Part shown: one piece after another, positions 35,112 through 43,523 of the stretch
Numbering within the stretch: the stretch's first letter is position 1
How the letters are laid out: each line of letters begins with the position of its first letter
NCBI GenBank assembly: GCA_000746585.2
Contig: CP009217.2
Location: 660,662 to 724,661, forward strand
From: Rickettsiales bacterium Ac37b
GTDB taxonomy: Bacteria > Pseudomonadota > Alphaproteobacteria > Rickettsiales > Arcanibacteraceae
Length of the DNA stretch: 64,000 nucleotides
Direction of reading: 5' to 3'
Position numbers and translations under genes: made by a program
Notes under the pieces: generated by a model
The model's input: only the letters and a program-made list of their open reading frames with translations
Told to the model about the DNA's origin: nothing
Databases searched by the model: none

Positions 35112-35572
35112 TTTATATTGATGAGAGTGGAATTGATAGCTATTTGTACTATTCTTGGGGATACAGTCTCAGAGGAAGTAAAGTTTATGGTGATATCTCA
35201 GGTAAAAAACATGATCGAGAAAGCTTTATTGCAGGTAAGGTTGGGAAGAAAATTATTGCGCCAATGTGTTTCAAGGGCACATGTAATACAGAAGTTTTTA
35301 ACGAGTGGGTTAGTCAGTGTTTGGTGCCCGAACTAAGATTTGGTCAAGTTGTAATACTTGATAATGCAACGTTCCATAAGTCAGCTAGAACTAGGAATTT
35401 AATAGAAGATATAGGCTGTAAACTTTTATTCTTACCACCTTACTCTCCTGATCTCAACCCAATTGAAAAATATTGGGCTCATTTAAAAGCTAAAATCAAA
35501 CCTATCATTACTAATTTTAATAACCTTAGCGATGCTATTGATTATGGCTTCTCTATGCTATTCTCAACTTAA
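35027..35572 (+). CDS. IS630 transposase, catalytic frame (OrfB, -1 frame)
   Basis: Carries the DDE domain: first Asp in VYIDESGIDSY, second Asp in VVILDNATFHKS, Glu in PDLNPIEKYWAHLKAKI, all intact. Reading begins after the A8 slippery run; an ATG-free stretch precedes the first possible Met codons, so the domain is most likely made as a -1 frameshift fusion with the N-terminal part. A separately initiated start at 35075 would still contain the triad. Probably the source of transposition activity for the M elements that share its ends. Confidence 0.85.
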   Translation, partial: KTTLYRERDEAKRQLFLAAIANYKAEDIVYIDESGIDSYLYYSWGYSLRGSKVYGDISGKKHDRESFIAGKVGKKIIAPMCFKGTCNTEVFNEWVSQCLVPELRFGQVVILDNATFHKSARTRNLIEDIGCKLLFLPPYSPDLNPIEKYWAHLKAKIKPIITNFNNLSDAIDYGFSMLFST

Positions 35573-35581
35573 TTGACTATA

Positions 35582-35686
35582 TATAGCTTCTTGATTTGAA
35601 TTAACATATGCGTTTTTCTTCGCTAACCTAACAAAAGTAGGTTTCGCTCATCATGACTATCTGCTAAGGAAGCTGAAAAAACTATA
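35582..35686. repeat. M1-type MITE (105 bp) to the right of the IS630 element
   Basis: TATAGC at the left, ACTATA at the right, interior CTTGATTTGAATTAACATAT and GCTAAGGAAGCTGAAAAAAC as in the other M1 copies. It ends 2 nt before the stop codon of the ankyrin gene (minus strand). Confidence 0.85.
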
Positions 35687-35688
35687 CA

Positions 35689-36624
35689 TCAGATTACTGT
35701 ACATCCAAAATAATTATTACGTCTAATATCTTCTTTGAGTGTAAAGCTTGAGGTAATATTATGTTTTCGTAATATATGTGCCATATATGCTGACTCAATA
35801 TCTCTATTATCTACAATTTTACTCCATATTGACATATTTCGCATATACATTTCATCAAGCGCGGTATAGCCTTGATAATTCTGTAATTGTGGATTATTTC
35901 CATGCAAAGCAAGTAACCTCAAAGTATTTTTTTGAGCGTCTATATTCCCCCCTTGCATTTGAGAGACTAAATGTGCTGGCGTATTACCATTGTTATCAAC
36001 AATCTTTATATCCGCGCCTTTTCTAAGCAACAACTCTATGATATTAAAACAATTACATCTTGCAACAATATGTAACGCTGTACGTCCTTCATAATTTTGG
36101 ATATTTATATCAGCTCCCATATGCAGTAAAATTCTAATCGCATCTATATTTGTATACTTTGCAGCAATATGTAGGGCTGTTTCTCCTTGTTTATTTATAA
36201 AGTTTATAACTGATACTAATCCTAACCATATTTCAGACTTTGAGTAATCATGTTGAGCAAGGCATTTATAATATAGGCCACAAAATATTTGAAATATTTC
36301 AGTGTTATTATTACTTATAGATAACATTAAAGGAGTATTACCTTGAAAATCCATAGCCTTAAACGCCTTTAAAAAATACATACAATAATTATAATTATTA
36401 GGACTGCTATATATCAATTCAATGATCTTTAAAATCTTAGATTCTACTTTTTCTGAGGCAATTAAATGTAATATATTACAATTTTCTTCTGGATGACAAA
36501 TACCTGCTATTAAACTAATGTCATTCTTTAATAATATAGAAAATTGATTTAAGTCTACTTTAAAAGCTGCATCAAAAAAGTTCTGGGTAGCTCTATTGCT
36601 GGAATCTGCGGTTACCATTCTCAT
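35689..36624 (-). CDS. Ankyrin-repeat protein
   Basis: 311 residues from ATG 36624, chosen because AAGGA lies 9 nt upstream (the frame runs up to 36666). There are at least five ankyrin repeats: DFQGNTPLMLSISNNNTEIF, NKQGETALHIAAKYTNIDAI, NYEGRTALHIVARCNCFNII, DNNGNTPAHLVSQMQGG and NYQGYTALDEMYM, with the LLHMGADINI / LLRKGADIKI helices between them. An earlier NILHLIASE region is probably a capping repeat. There is no signal peptide or membrane helix. Ankyrin proteins of intracellular Rickettsiales are often T4SS effectors acting on host proteins; the VirB/D4 system in this window makes that reasonable but unproven. Confidence 0.88.
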   Translation of the reverse strand: MRMVTADSSNRATQNFFDAAFKVDLNQFSILLKNDISLIAGICHPEENCNILHLIASEKVESKILKIIELIYSSPNNYNYCMYFLKAFKAMDFQGNTPLMLSISNNNTEIFQIFCGLYYKCLAQHDYSKSEIWLGLVSVINFINKQGETALHIAAKYTNIDAIRILLHMGADINIQNYEGRTALHIVARCNCFNIIELLLRKGADIKIVDNNGNTPAHLVSQMQGGNIDAQKNTLRLLALHGNNPQLQNYQGYTALDEMYMRNMSIWSKIVDNRDIESAYMAHILRKHNITSSFTLKEDIRRNNYFGCTVI

Positions 36625-36692
36625 TATATGTAATCCTTTTAACAATATAAAAATAGCTTTGGTCAATTACTAAATAATAATATATTTCAATA

Positions 36693-36793
36693 TATAGTGA
36701 AAACACTTGATATAAGAAGTGATCAGAGAAACCTACAACTAGTAGGAAAACAAAGAACAACGACATATGTAAGTTCAACTGCTTTCATTGTAA
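36693..36793. repeat. Degenerate M2-type MITE
   Basis: TATAGTGAAAACACTTGATA at the left, CCTACAACTAGTAGGAAAAC in the centre and GTAAGTTCAACTGCTTTCAT at the right correspond to M2, with many substitutions and a decayed right end. Confidence 0.6.
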
Positions 36794-36857
36794 TAATATT
36801 ATACTCTATCTTTATTATTAGCGATATATTTTATGACGTTTCGTTCACTACAAGATT

Positions 36858-36979
36858 ATCAGTAAAGTATTTTAGATAAGATTTTAGAAATAATTTCAGG
36901 GTAGATAAGTAAATTTTTGAAGCTAACACTGGTAAGATTAGATCAAAATACTGCTAATAAAGACTTTTTAACGTCCATA
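36858..36979. repeat. Degenerate R4 element
   Basis: GTATTTTAGATAAGATTTTA, AAATTTTTGAAGCTAACACT and CTGCTAATAAAGACTTTTTA correspond in order to the full R4 copy at 41493-41660. The middle is shorter and both terminal repeats are decayed (right end AACGTCCATA). Confidence 0.65.
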
Positions 36980-37609
36980 TTATTTACCAATGGTAGGCTT
37001 GCTTAAATTACGTTTATTTTTAACCATATATGTATATTTTATCTCCTCCTCTTTAATAGTCTCAGGTTCAAATCGTTTAGCGTAGGCTACTCCACCTTTA
37101 AGAATATTATTAATAAAATTCTCAAATTTACTTTCACCAGCAATACGTCTGGGATTAGTAAATTTATAAATTTCATAAATTACAGCTTTTTTTAAGTTCT
37201 CTCTTATTTATTTCATTGAATTTGTATCAAAATCAAGAACTTCTTCAGATGCGTTGCATTCTTTAACCGTTTTATTCAATGCAAGAAAAAATCTCTTAAT
37301 AATTTGTGCTAATTTACGCTCATCTATTTTTTGAGTATTGCTTTTGTTTAATTCTATGATAATCTTTAATAATTCATAATAAAATAGTTCAAACTGCTCT
37401 TGAGTAAGAGATAAGTTAGCAATTTGGCTATCGACACGATTAGAAAACGCGTATAATATGTTACGCATTAAATAAATTAAATGCGGAGAATCTAAATTAC
37501 CGTAAGACTTAAGAGCAGCAAGAATTTTAAACAAGCTATGTTTAATTTCATGTTGTGTAAAAAGGGTTTCAATTAATTCTGAGACTTCAGTAGTGGAATT
37601 ATGCATCAA
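36980..37609 (-). pseudogene. Unknown gene interrupted by an in-frame stop
   Basis: The first part (37609-37208) encodes 133 residues, MMHNSTTEVSELIETLFTQ to DFDTNSMK, predicted all-helical. The frame stops at TAA 37210-37208 and then remains open, in the same frame, for 75 more codons: IRENLKKAVIYEIYKFTN, PRRIAGESKFENFINNIL, GGVAYAKRFEPETIKEEE and a basic tail ending at 36980. No good start codon opens the second part. The simplest reading is one ancestral gene of about 209 residues with a nonsense mutation, although an operon of two small genes with an unusual start cannot be ruled out. Family not recognised. Confidence 0.6.
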
Positions 37610-37696
37610 ATTACCCTATTTTGAATGTGTTACTTACTAATATAATCATAATTTTATAAGAAATGATTAATAAATATACATAATGAATAAAGACCT

Positions 37697-38692
37697 ATGA
37701 TTTTAAATTATAAGATTTTAATTACTTTATTAATTTTGCTATTACCTAATATAGCATTTACCGAAGATAAAATATCTTTATTAAATGTATCATATGATCC
37801 TACGCGTGAGCTATATCAAGAGATTAATAACGCCTTCAGCAAAAAATGGGAATTAGAACATCTGCAAAAAGTTGAAATTAAACAATCTCACGGAGGATCT
37901 AGCAAACAAGCTCGTTCTGTCATAGAAGGATTATCAGCCGATGTAGTTAGTCTAGCTACTGCATATGATATAGAAATGATTGCTCTTAAAGGATTAATTC
38001 ATGATAATTGGTATAATGAGTTACCCAATAATAGCTCTCCCTATCGCTCTACTATAGTATTTTTAGTTAGAAAAAACAGTACAAAACATATAGCAGATTG
38101 GGATGACTTAATAAAAGAAGGCATAACAGTTGTTACCTCTAATCCGAAAACGTCAGGAGGTGCACGTTGGAATTATTTGGCTGGGTGGGCATATGCAATC
38201 AACAAATTTCATGATAATGAAGAAGAAGCCATAAAATTTATTAAAAAACTTTATAAAAATGTTCCAATATTAGATGTTTCAGCTAGAGCTTCCACCATGA
38301 GTTTTGTACATAGAAATATAGGTGATGTCCTTATAGCATGGGAAAATGAAGCGTTACTTATCACTAACCATTTAGCACAGAACAAATTTGAGATTGTTAT
38401 ACCTTCAATCACTATGCAAATAGATTTACCTGTTGCTGTAGTAAGCAAAGTAACTGAAAAACATAAAACTACTAAAGTATCAAAAGCCTATTTAGAGTTT
38501 CTTTACACGGATATAGCACAGGAAATTATAGCTAAAAATTATTATCGCCCAATCAATAAAGCCATTTTAGAACAATATATGCACTATTTTTCTAAAATTA
38601 ATTCTGTAACAATTGATACATTAGGGGGGTGGAAGGCAGTATATAACAAGCATTTTGCTAATAATGCTATTTTTGATCAGGTATACAAATAA
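37697..38692 (+). CDS. cysP: Sulfate/thiosulfate ABC transporter, periplasmic binding protein
   Basis: 331 residues with a signal peptide (MILNYKILITLLILLLPNIAFT). Family motifs are NVSYDPTRELYQEINNAF (about 29-46), QSHGGSSKQARSVIEGLSADVVSLATAYDIE (about 63-93) and TSNPKTSGGARWNYLAGWAYA (about 149-169), which line the oxyanion site of Sbp/CysP. First gene of a four-gene operon with cysT, cysW and cysA, 3 nt apart from cysT. Sulfate-binding proteins of this type also take thiosulfate, molybdate-like or other oxyanions, so the exact substrate is open. I see no sulfate-reduction genes in the window. Confidence 0.9.
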   Translation: MILNYKILITLLILLLPNIAFTEDKISLLNVSYDPTRELYQEINNAFSKKWELEHLQKVEIKQSHGGSSKQARSVIEGLSADVVSLATAYDIEMIALKGLIHDNWYNELPNNSSPYRSTIVFLVRKNSTKHIADWDDLIKEGITVVTSNPKTSGGARWNYLAGWAYAINKFHDNEEEAIKFIKKLYKNVPILDVSARASTMSFVHRNIGDVLIAWENEALLITNHLAQNKFEIVIPSITMQIDLPVAVVSKVTEKHKTTKVSKAYLEFLYTDIAQEIIAKNYYRPINKAILEQYMHYFSKINSVTIDTLGGWKAVYNKHFANNAIFDQVYK

Positions 38693-38695
38693 TAT

Positions 38696-39523
38696 ATGTT
38701 AAAAAAAACTAATATTATTCCAGGTTTTTATTTTACACTAGGCTATAGCTTACTTTACACCTCATTCATAGTATTGATACCTCTGTCTTGCTTATTTATC
38801 AAAACTGCTTCTTTAACTTTTGCTGAGTTTCTTACAATTATTACTGACTCTAGAGTCATTGCAGCATATAAGTTAACTTTCCTTACCGCATTTATAGCTG
38901 CACTTATAAATAGTATTCTGGGTTTTATTTTATGTTGGGTGATAGTACGTTACAATTTTGTTGGGAAAAAAATTATTGATGCAATCATTGATCTACCTTT
39001 TGCATTACCTACTTCGATTGCAGGCCTGTCCCTTGTACTACTTTATACTCCAGAAGGTATATTAGGTAAATATTTAGCACATATGGGGATTCAAGTTGCT
39101 TTTACTTCTATCGGAATATGCTTTGCCTTAATTTTCGTAGGTCTGCCTTTTGTAGTTAGAACTATAGAACCGGTATTACAAAATATTGAACAAGATATAG
39201 AAGAAGCAGCATTGATACTTGGAGCAGGCCGCTTAAAAATTTTTACAAAAATTATCATACCTAATATCCTTCCTGCATGGATTACTGGCTTTGCTTTAGC
39301 CTTTGCACGTGGTATTGGAGAATATGGTTCAGTAATTTTTATTTCTAGTAATATACCTAAAGTATCAGAGATTATCTCTTTGCTTATTACCATTAAACTT
39401 GAGCAATTTGAGTATAGTGCTGCAACTGCTATTGCAGTGGTTATGTTAATTATTTCTTTCATGTTATTGTTAATAATTAATATATTACAATTATGGAGCA
39501 ATCGACATGATCAATACCACTGA
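38696..39523 (+). CDS. cysT: Sulfate ABC transporter permease CysT
   Basis: 275-residue inner-membrane permease with six predicted helices. The CysT/CysU signatures are present: LPFALPTSIAGLSLVLLYTPEGILGKYL (about 101-128), PFVVRTIEPVLQNIEQDIEEAALILGAGRLKIFTKIIIPNILPAWITGFALAFARGIGEYGSVIFISSN, which contains the EAA loop contacting CysA. It overlaps cysW by 17 nt, indicating translational coupling. Complete and without disrupted motifs. Confidence 0.92.
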   Translation: MLKKTNIIPGFYFTLGYSLLYTSFIVLIPLSCLFIKTASLTFAEFLTIITDSRVIAAYKLTFLTAFIAALINSILGFILCWVIVRYNFVGKKIIDAIIDLPFALPTSIAGLSLVLLYTPEGILGKYLAHMGIQVAFTSIGICFALIFVGLPFVVRTIEPVLQNIEQDIEEAALILGAGRLKIFTKIIIPNILPAWITGFALAFARGIGEYGSVIFISSNIPKVSEIISLLITIKLEQFEYSAATAIAVVMLIISFMLLLIINILQLWSNRHDQYH

Positions 39524-40319
39524 GCCTAAAATAGTACGTATTATATTGATTACAATTGCGTTGCTATTTGTGTTTTTATTTCTTATCGCTCCGTTATTAA
39601 TGGTGATTATTGAAGCATTTCGAGGTGGAGTTGGCCATTATATAAACTCTATATTTGAGCAAGAATCTTATTCTGCTATTAAATTGACATGTTTAGTTGC
39701 TTTAGTAACTGTGCCACTGAATTTAATTTTTGGTATTATGGCTGCATGGTGTATTACTAAATTTGATTTTTATGGTAAAGCTATATTAACTACATTAATC
39801 GAACTACCTTTTTCGGTTTCACCAGTCATAGCTGGCTTGATATATGTTTTATTATTTGGCAATGATAGTATATTAGGAGAATGGCTTGCGAAATATGATA
39901 TTTCTATCATTTTTGCAGTACCTGGTATAATACTGGCCACAACTTTTGTAACTTTTCCTCTCGTAGTGAAAGAGCTTATACCTCTCATGCAAGAACAAGG
40001 TTATAACGAAGAGGAGGCAGCATTATCACTTGGTGCTACTGGCTTGCAAACATTTTTTTATGTTACATTACCTAAAATTAAATGGGCATTGTTATACGGT
40101 GTCTTATTATGTAATGCACGAGCCATGGGAGAATTTGGAGCTGTTTCAGTAGTATCTGGCCATATACGAGGTGTTACAAACACTATCCCATTACACGTAG
40201 AAATTCTATATAATGAATATAATTTTATTGGAGCTTTCGCAGTAGCCTCTATACTTGCCATACTGGCAGTAATTACCTTAATAGTAAAATTATTTATTGA
40301 AACAAAATATAACCATTAG
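39507..40319 (+). CDS. cysW: Sulfate ABC transporter permease CysW
   Basis: 270 residues, partner permease to CysT. IELPFSVSPVIAGLIYVLLFG (about 98-118) is the CysW form of the family signature, and the EAA loop reads EEEAALSLGATGLQTFFYVTLPKIKWALLYGVLLCNARAMGEFGAVSVVSGHIRG. Six membrane helices. It starts inside the end of cysT and lies 21 nt before cysA. Confidence 0.92.
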   Translation: MINTTEPKIVRIILITIALLFVFLFLIAPLLMVIIEAFRGGVGHYINSIFEQESYSAIKLTCLVALVTVPLNLIFGIMAAWCITKFDFYGKAILTTLIELPFSVSPVIAGLIYVLLFGNDSILGEWLAKYDISIIFAVPGIILATTFVTFPLVVKELIPLMQEQGYNEEEAALSLGATGLQTFFYVTLPKIKWALLYGVLLCNARAMGEFGAVSVVSGHIRGVTNTIPLHVEILYNEYNFIGAFAVASILAILAVITLIVKLFIETKYNH

Positions 40320-40340
40320 GACAATTTACGAGATAACAAT

Positions 40341-41486
40341 ATGAGCATAGTAATAGACAATGTTTCTAAAAAAAAGGGTAATACTAAAATTCTAAATAAT
40401 ATTAATTTAAAAATTGAATCAGGAGAACTTATTGCATTGGTAGGACCTTCAGGCTCAGGTAAAACTACATTATTACGTATTATAGCTGGTCTTGAAATGG
40501 CTGATCAAGGTACTATTTTAACTTACAATACTAATATAGCTACACAAACTCCTAAAGATCGTAAAATTGGTTTTGTATTTCAAAATTATGCTTTATTTAA
40601 GCATTTAACAGTATTTGAAAATGTAGCTTTTGGTATAAATATAATGTCAAAATCAGAAAAACCTTCTAAAGAAGAGATCCAAAATCAAGTAAATCAACTA
40701 CTTGAATCTATGCATATCTCTCATCTCAAAGATCGTTATCCTATGCAGTTATCTGGTGGACAAAAACAGCGTGTTGCTATAGCGCGAGCTCTTGCAATTT
40801 CTCCCAATATATTACTGCTAGATGAACCATTTGGTGCTCTAGATGCTAGAGTTCGTAAATCACTTAGGAGCTGGATGCGCCAACTCCATAGTGATATGCA
40901 GGTTACCACTGTATTTGTAACCCACGACCAAGAAGAAGCTATGGAAGTTTCAGATCGCATTGTCATTATGAACCACGGCTCAATCGAACAAATTGATACT
41001 CCTGCCCAAACTTATCAGCACCCTGCTAATGAATTTGTTTATGATTTTTTAGGTACCTTTAATATATTTGAAGGTATAAAAGATGATACTGGTACTATAC
41101 ATATAGTAGATTTAGCAGAACATAAACAAGATAAAGCTTCTAAATCTCACTGGATAAAAAATAATTTTGAAAATGTCCTACAATTTTTTAATCAAAAACT
41201 TAATAAAGATACGGCTCAATCTATTACATCAGAAGGTAATTTTGTACGCATATTTGCTCGTCCTTATGATATGGAATTAACAAAAAAACCTATCATAGGT
41301 CAAGAATATATTATAACTAAAGTAGTGCACATTTACCCTACTTCTTCTACAGTGAAGTTAGAGCTTATTAGAAGAAATGGCAATATAATACATGCAGAAA
41401 TTACTAAAACGATATTTGATAATTTAGCTATTACTAAAGGAGAAGAAATTTTTGTAAGACCTCAAGAAGTCACTGTTTTCGCATAA
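40341..41486 (+). CDS. cysA: Sulfate ABC transporter ATP-binding protein CysA
   Basis: 381 residues. ATPase motifs are complete: Walker A GPSGSGKTT (about 34-42), Q-loop FVFQNYALFKHLTV, signature LSGGQKQRVA, Walker B ILLLDEPFGALDA, H-loop VTHDQEEAM. The C-terminal regulatory part from about 240 on includes FARPYDMEL and TSSTVKLELIRRNG, the TOBE-like region of CysA. Last gene of the cysPTWA-type operon; it ends 6 nt before an R4 element. Confidence 0.92.
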   Translation: MSIVIDNVSKKKGNTKILNNINLKIESGELIALVGPSGSGKTTLLRIIAGLEMADQGTILTYNTNIATQTPKDRKIGFVFQNYALFKHLTVFENVAFGINIMSKSEKPSKEEIQNQVNQLLESMHISHLKDRYPMQLSGGQKQRVAIARALAISPNILLLDEPFGALDARVRKSLRSWMRQLHSDMQVTTVFVTHDQEEAMEVSDRIVIMNHGSIEQIDTPAQTYQHPANEFVYDFLGTFNIFEGIKDDTGTIHIVDLAEHKQDKASKSHWIKNNFENVLQFFNQKLNKDTAQSITSEGNFVRIFARPYDMELTKKPIIGQEYIITKVVHIYPTSSTVKLELIRRNGNIIHAEITKTIFDNLAITKGEEIFVRPQEVTVFA

Positions 41487-41492
41487 AATATA

Positions 41493-41660
41493 TATGGGAC
41501 TGTTAACAAAATATTTTTAGATAAGATTTTGGGGGTAATTTTAGGGTATATTAAGTGAATTTTTGCAGCTAATATTGGTAATATTAGCAAAAAAATTACC
41601 GAAATATAGAAAAAATTAGATCAAAAGATTGCTAATAAAGACTTTGTTAACAGTCCCATA
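41493..41660. repeat. R4: 168-bp element with 18-bp perfect terminal inverted repeats
   Basis: TATGGGACTGTTAACAAA at 41493-41510 and TTTGTTAACAGTCCCATA at 41643-41660 are exact reverse complements. The interior is AT-rich with no coding potential. It is the most complete of three copies (others at 15045-15153 and 36858-36979). Structure fits a non-autonomous transposon. Confidence 0.85.
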
Positions 41661-41855
41661 GCTCATCTCTAATTTCTTGATAAAAGATATAAAGCTAAAA
41701 AAGAACGTGTAATTTTTACTAGTTATGCAAAAACACTCACATATTCTTACTAATCTTTCCGCTATAGTAAAAACAGTGAATCATACTCAGAAAAATGGTA
41801 ATAAACATAATTTTAATATGTTAATACCAATTTATATTGAATTTTTATTAATATC

Positions 41856-41884
41856 TTGACTTTTGTTAAAAAATCCGGTAAATT
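41856..41884 (+). promoter_or_regulatory. Candidate sigma-70 promoter upstream of the CE-clan protein
   Basis: TTGACT (41856-41861), a 17-bp spacer and TAAATT (41879-41884). A second possible -10, TATAAT at 41934-41939, follows a 12-bp palindrome TCACTATAGTGA. Either could drive the gene starting at 41994. Identified by eye only. The rest of 41661-41993 holds a short M2-like remnant (about 41772) and no gene. Confidence 0.4.
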
Positions 41885-41993
41885 TCCAATCACAACACTT
41901 AAGAAGAGTATAAAAAAGTCTCACTATAGTGACTATAATATAACATTATGGTAAATTTACTTAATTCTTTTCAAATACATATATGAGCAATTT

Positions 41994-43295
41994 ATGAAAG
42001 TATCTCACAGCGTATGGCGTCAAGCTCAAAATTCCCCAAAAGTATATCGTAACCAATCAGCTATAGAAAATGGTCATTATAATACTGAATTTATGCTATC
42101 ACATGAGCACATAAAAGCAGCAGCATTAATGCAAATTGCTAAAAATAAAAGTATAACATTTGATGAAGCAGCTAAAACATGCTTTATAGATGGAATCTCT
42201 ATACAAAATACTACTAATCTCTCTATGGAGGACATGAGACAATTCTTTGGTGAATCTATTCAGAATGCTATTAATGCCTCTAAAAAAAGTCTACCTTCAT
42301 TTTTATCTATAGATGATGGTGGCCATGTTATCTTGATAAGTATACTTCCTACTACGAAACCCAATGAAGTTTCTATCTTATATAATAATTCAATACCAAC
42401 TGGAGAAACGGGCAAGCATTTTGCCTCTACCTTAGTCAACTATTTAAAACAATCAGGCATTAATGTAAGAGATAATAAATATATCAACATATCTCAAGAC
42501 CAACAATTAGATAATTGTTGTGGATTATCTGTAGCTAGCAATATAGAAAATATTGTTTGTAATTTTGCTATTGGGAAAAATATTAATACGTTAAAACAGC
42601 ATCTATTCAACCCTGCTAACCATGAAGAAAAGGAATTATATTACCAAAATTTTGGATATTCATTTTTTCGAGCACTTAACAATGATCACTCTAATCAAGT
42701 AGAGAATTTACATTCACCTATCAACTCTTATAATATAAGTGAACATGTATTAGAAGAATTAATACGTAAATATAGACCAAGACTTAAAGATATTACTACT
42801 AACCTAAAAAATGATAAAATAATTGCAGACCTTTATACAGAATCTAAAAGTAAATTAACTACATTGAATATTTATTCATGTGAAGCTTCAAAAGACACCC
42901 AAATACCAAATTTAAATGGCAAAACTAACCTTACATATTCCCGTATAGGAGAACAAAACAGTAATAGTCTAATAATGGTTCAAACAAAAGATAATGAAAT
43001 ATATTTTGATGAAGGAGCAAAAAATAAATTTACAGGCTTAGTGTTTGTCGACAGATTAAACTCTAAAACTGGTCAATTGCTTGAGTCTAAAGATGTGATT
43101 ATTTATAAAAATGGTAAAGTAATAGATTTTTTTGAAGGAAATCAAGGAGTAAGTAGGTTAGGGCAATTACATAAATTCCAAGCTATTAACGTAGGCCAAA
43201 ATATAAACCATTTATATACTGGTTTAACAGCCACTTCAAGTTATATTCAGCCTAAAAATCTTCAACGTAATACTGAATCTTTAATGGCCAAATAA
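41994..43295 (+). CDS. Putative CE-clan cysteine protease (deubiquitinase/Ulp1-like effector)
   Basis: 433 residues with no signal peptide or membrane helix. A region at about 100-190 matches the catalytic order of CE-clan peptidases (Ulp1/SENP, ChlaDub, YopJ): His111 in DDGGHVILIS, a following strand VSILYNNS where the acid would be (Asn131/132 in place of the usual Asp), then SQDQQLDNCCGLSVASNIE, giving Gln170 and Cys176-Gly177 with the Ulp1 spacing of six. The rest is unrecognised; the N-terminus and C-terminus are polar and Asn-rich as in secreted effectors. Bacterial members remove host ubiquitin or ubiquitin-like proteins, or acetylate host proteins. Call by motif only. Confidence 0.6.
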   Translation: MKVSHSVWRQAQNSPKVYRNQSAIENGHYNTEFMLSHEHIKAAALMQIAKNKSITFDEAAKTCFIDGISIQNTTNLSMEDMRQFFGESIQNAINASKKSLPSFLSIDDGGHVILISILPTTKPNEVSILYNNSIPTGETGKHFASTLVNYLKQSGINVRDNKYINISQDQQLDNCCGLSVASNIENIVCNFAIGKNINTLKQHLFNPANHEEKELYYQNFGYSFFRALNNDHSNQVENLHSPINSYNISEHVLEELIRKYRPRLKDITTNLKNDKIIADLYTESKSKLTTLNIYSCEASKDTQIPNLNGKTNLTYSRIGEQNSNSLIMVQTKDNEIYFDEGAKNKFTGLVFVDRLNSKTGQLLESKDVIIYKNGKVIDFFEGNQGVSRLGQLHKFQAINVGQNINHLYTGLTATSSYIQPKNLQRNTESLMAK

Positions 43296-43405
43296 GAAAG
43301 TCTGAATAATATATTTTACTATTCTCTGTACACCCCATTATGATAAATAAGCTTTTATTGCTTTTGGCTGTAAATGATAGTTTAATCCTTACAATAGTAA
43401 CTCAC

Positions 43406-43513
43406 TATAGTAAAAACAGTTGAAGTTTGATACAAGGAATGAGGCGCAAAGCCTACTAATTGCTAGGTGAGCAACGAATGACGCCGTATGCAAATTCAAA
43501 TGCTTTTACTATA
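43406..43513. repeat. M2-type MITE (108 bp), best-preserved ends
   Basis: TATAGTAAAAACAGTTGAAG at the left and CAAATGCTTTTACTATA at the right form imperfect terminal inverted repeats of about 19 bp. The centre is GCCTACTAATTGCTAGGTGAGC. Confidence 0.85.
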
Positions 43514-43523
43514 TTGTTATAAA

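Larger units (their letters stand above)
34645..35581 (+). mobile_element. IS630-family insertion sequence (about 937 bp)
   Basis: The terminal inverted repeats are TATAGTAAATTAAGTTGATA at the left and, read on the other strand, TATAGTCAATTAAGTTGAGA at the right, with TA at both outer edges, as expected of IS630/Tc1 elements that target TA. It encodes a DDE transposase split over two frames (34719-35111 and 35027-35572). M2 lies immediately to the left and M1 immediately to the right. It appears structurally complete. Confidence 0.88.

Noticed and set aside
41772-41790. TATAGTAAAAACAGTGAATC as another M2 copy
   Set aside because: Only the left end matches; the rest of the element is not recognisable.
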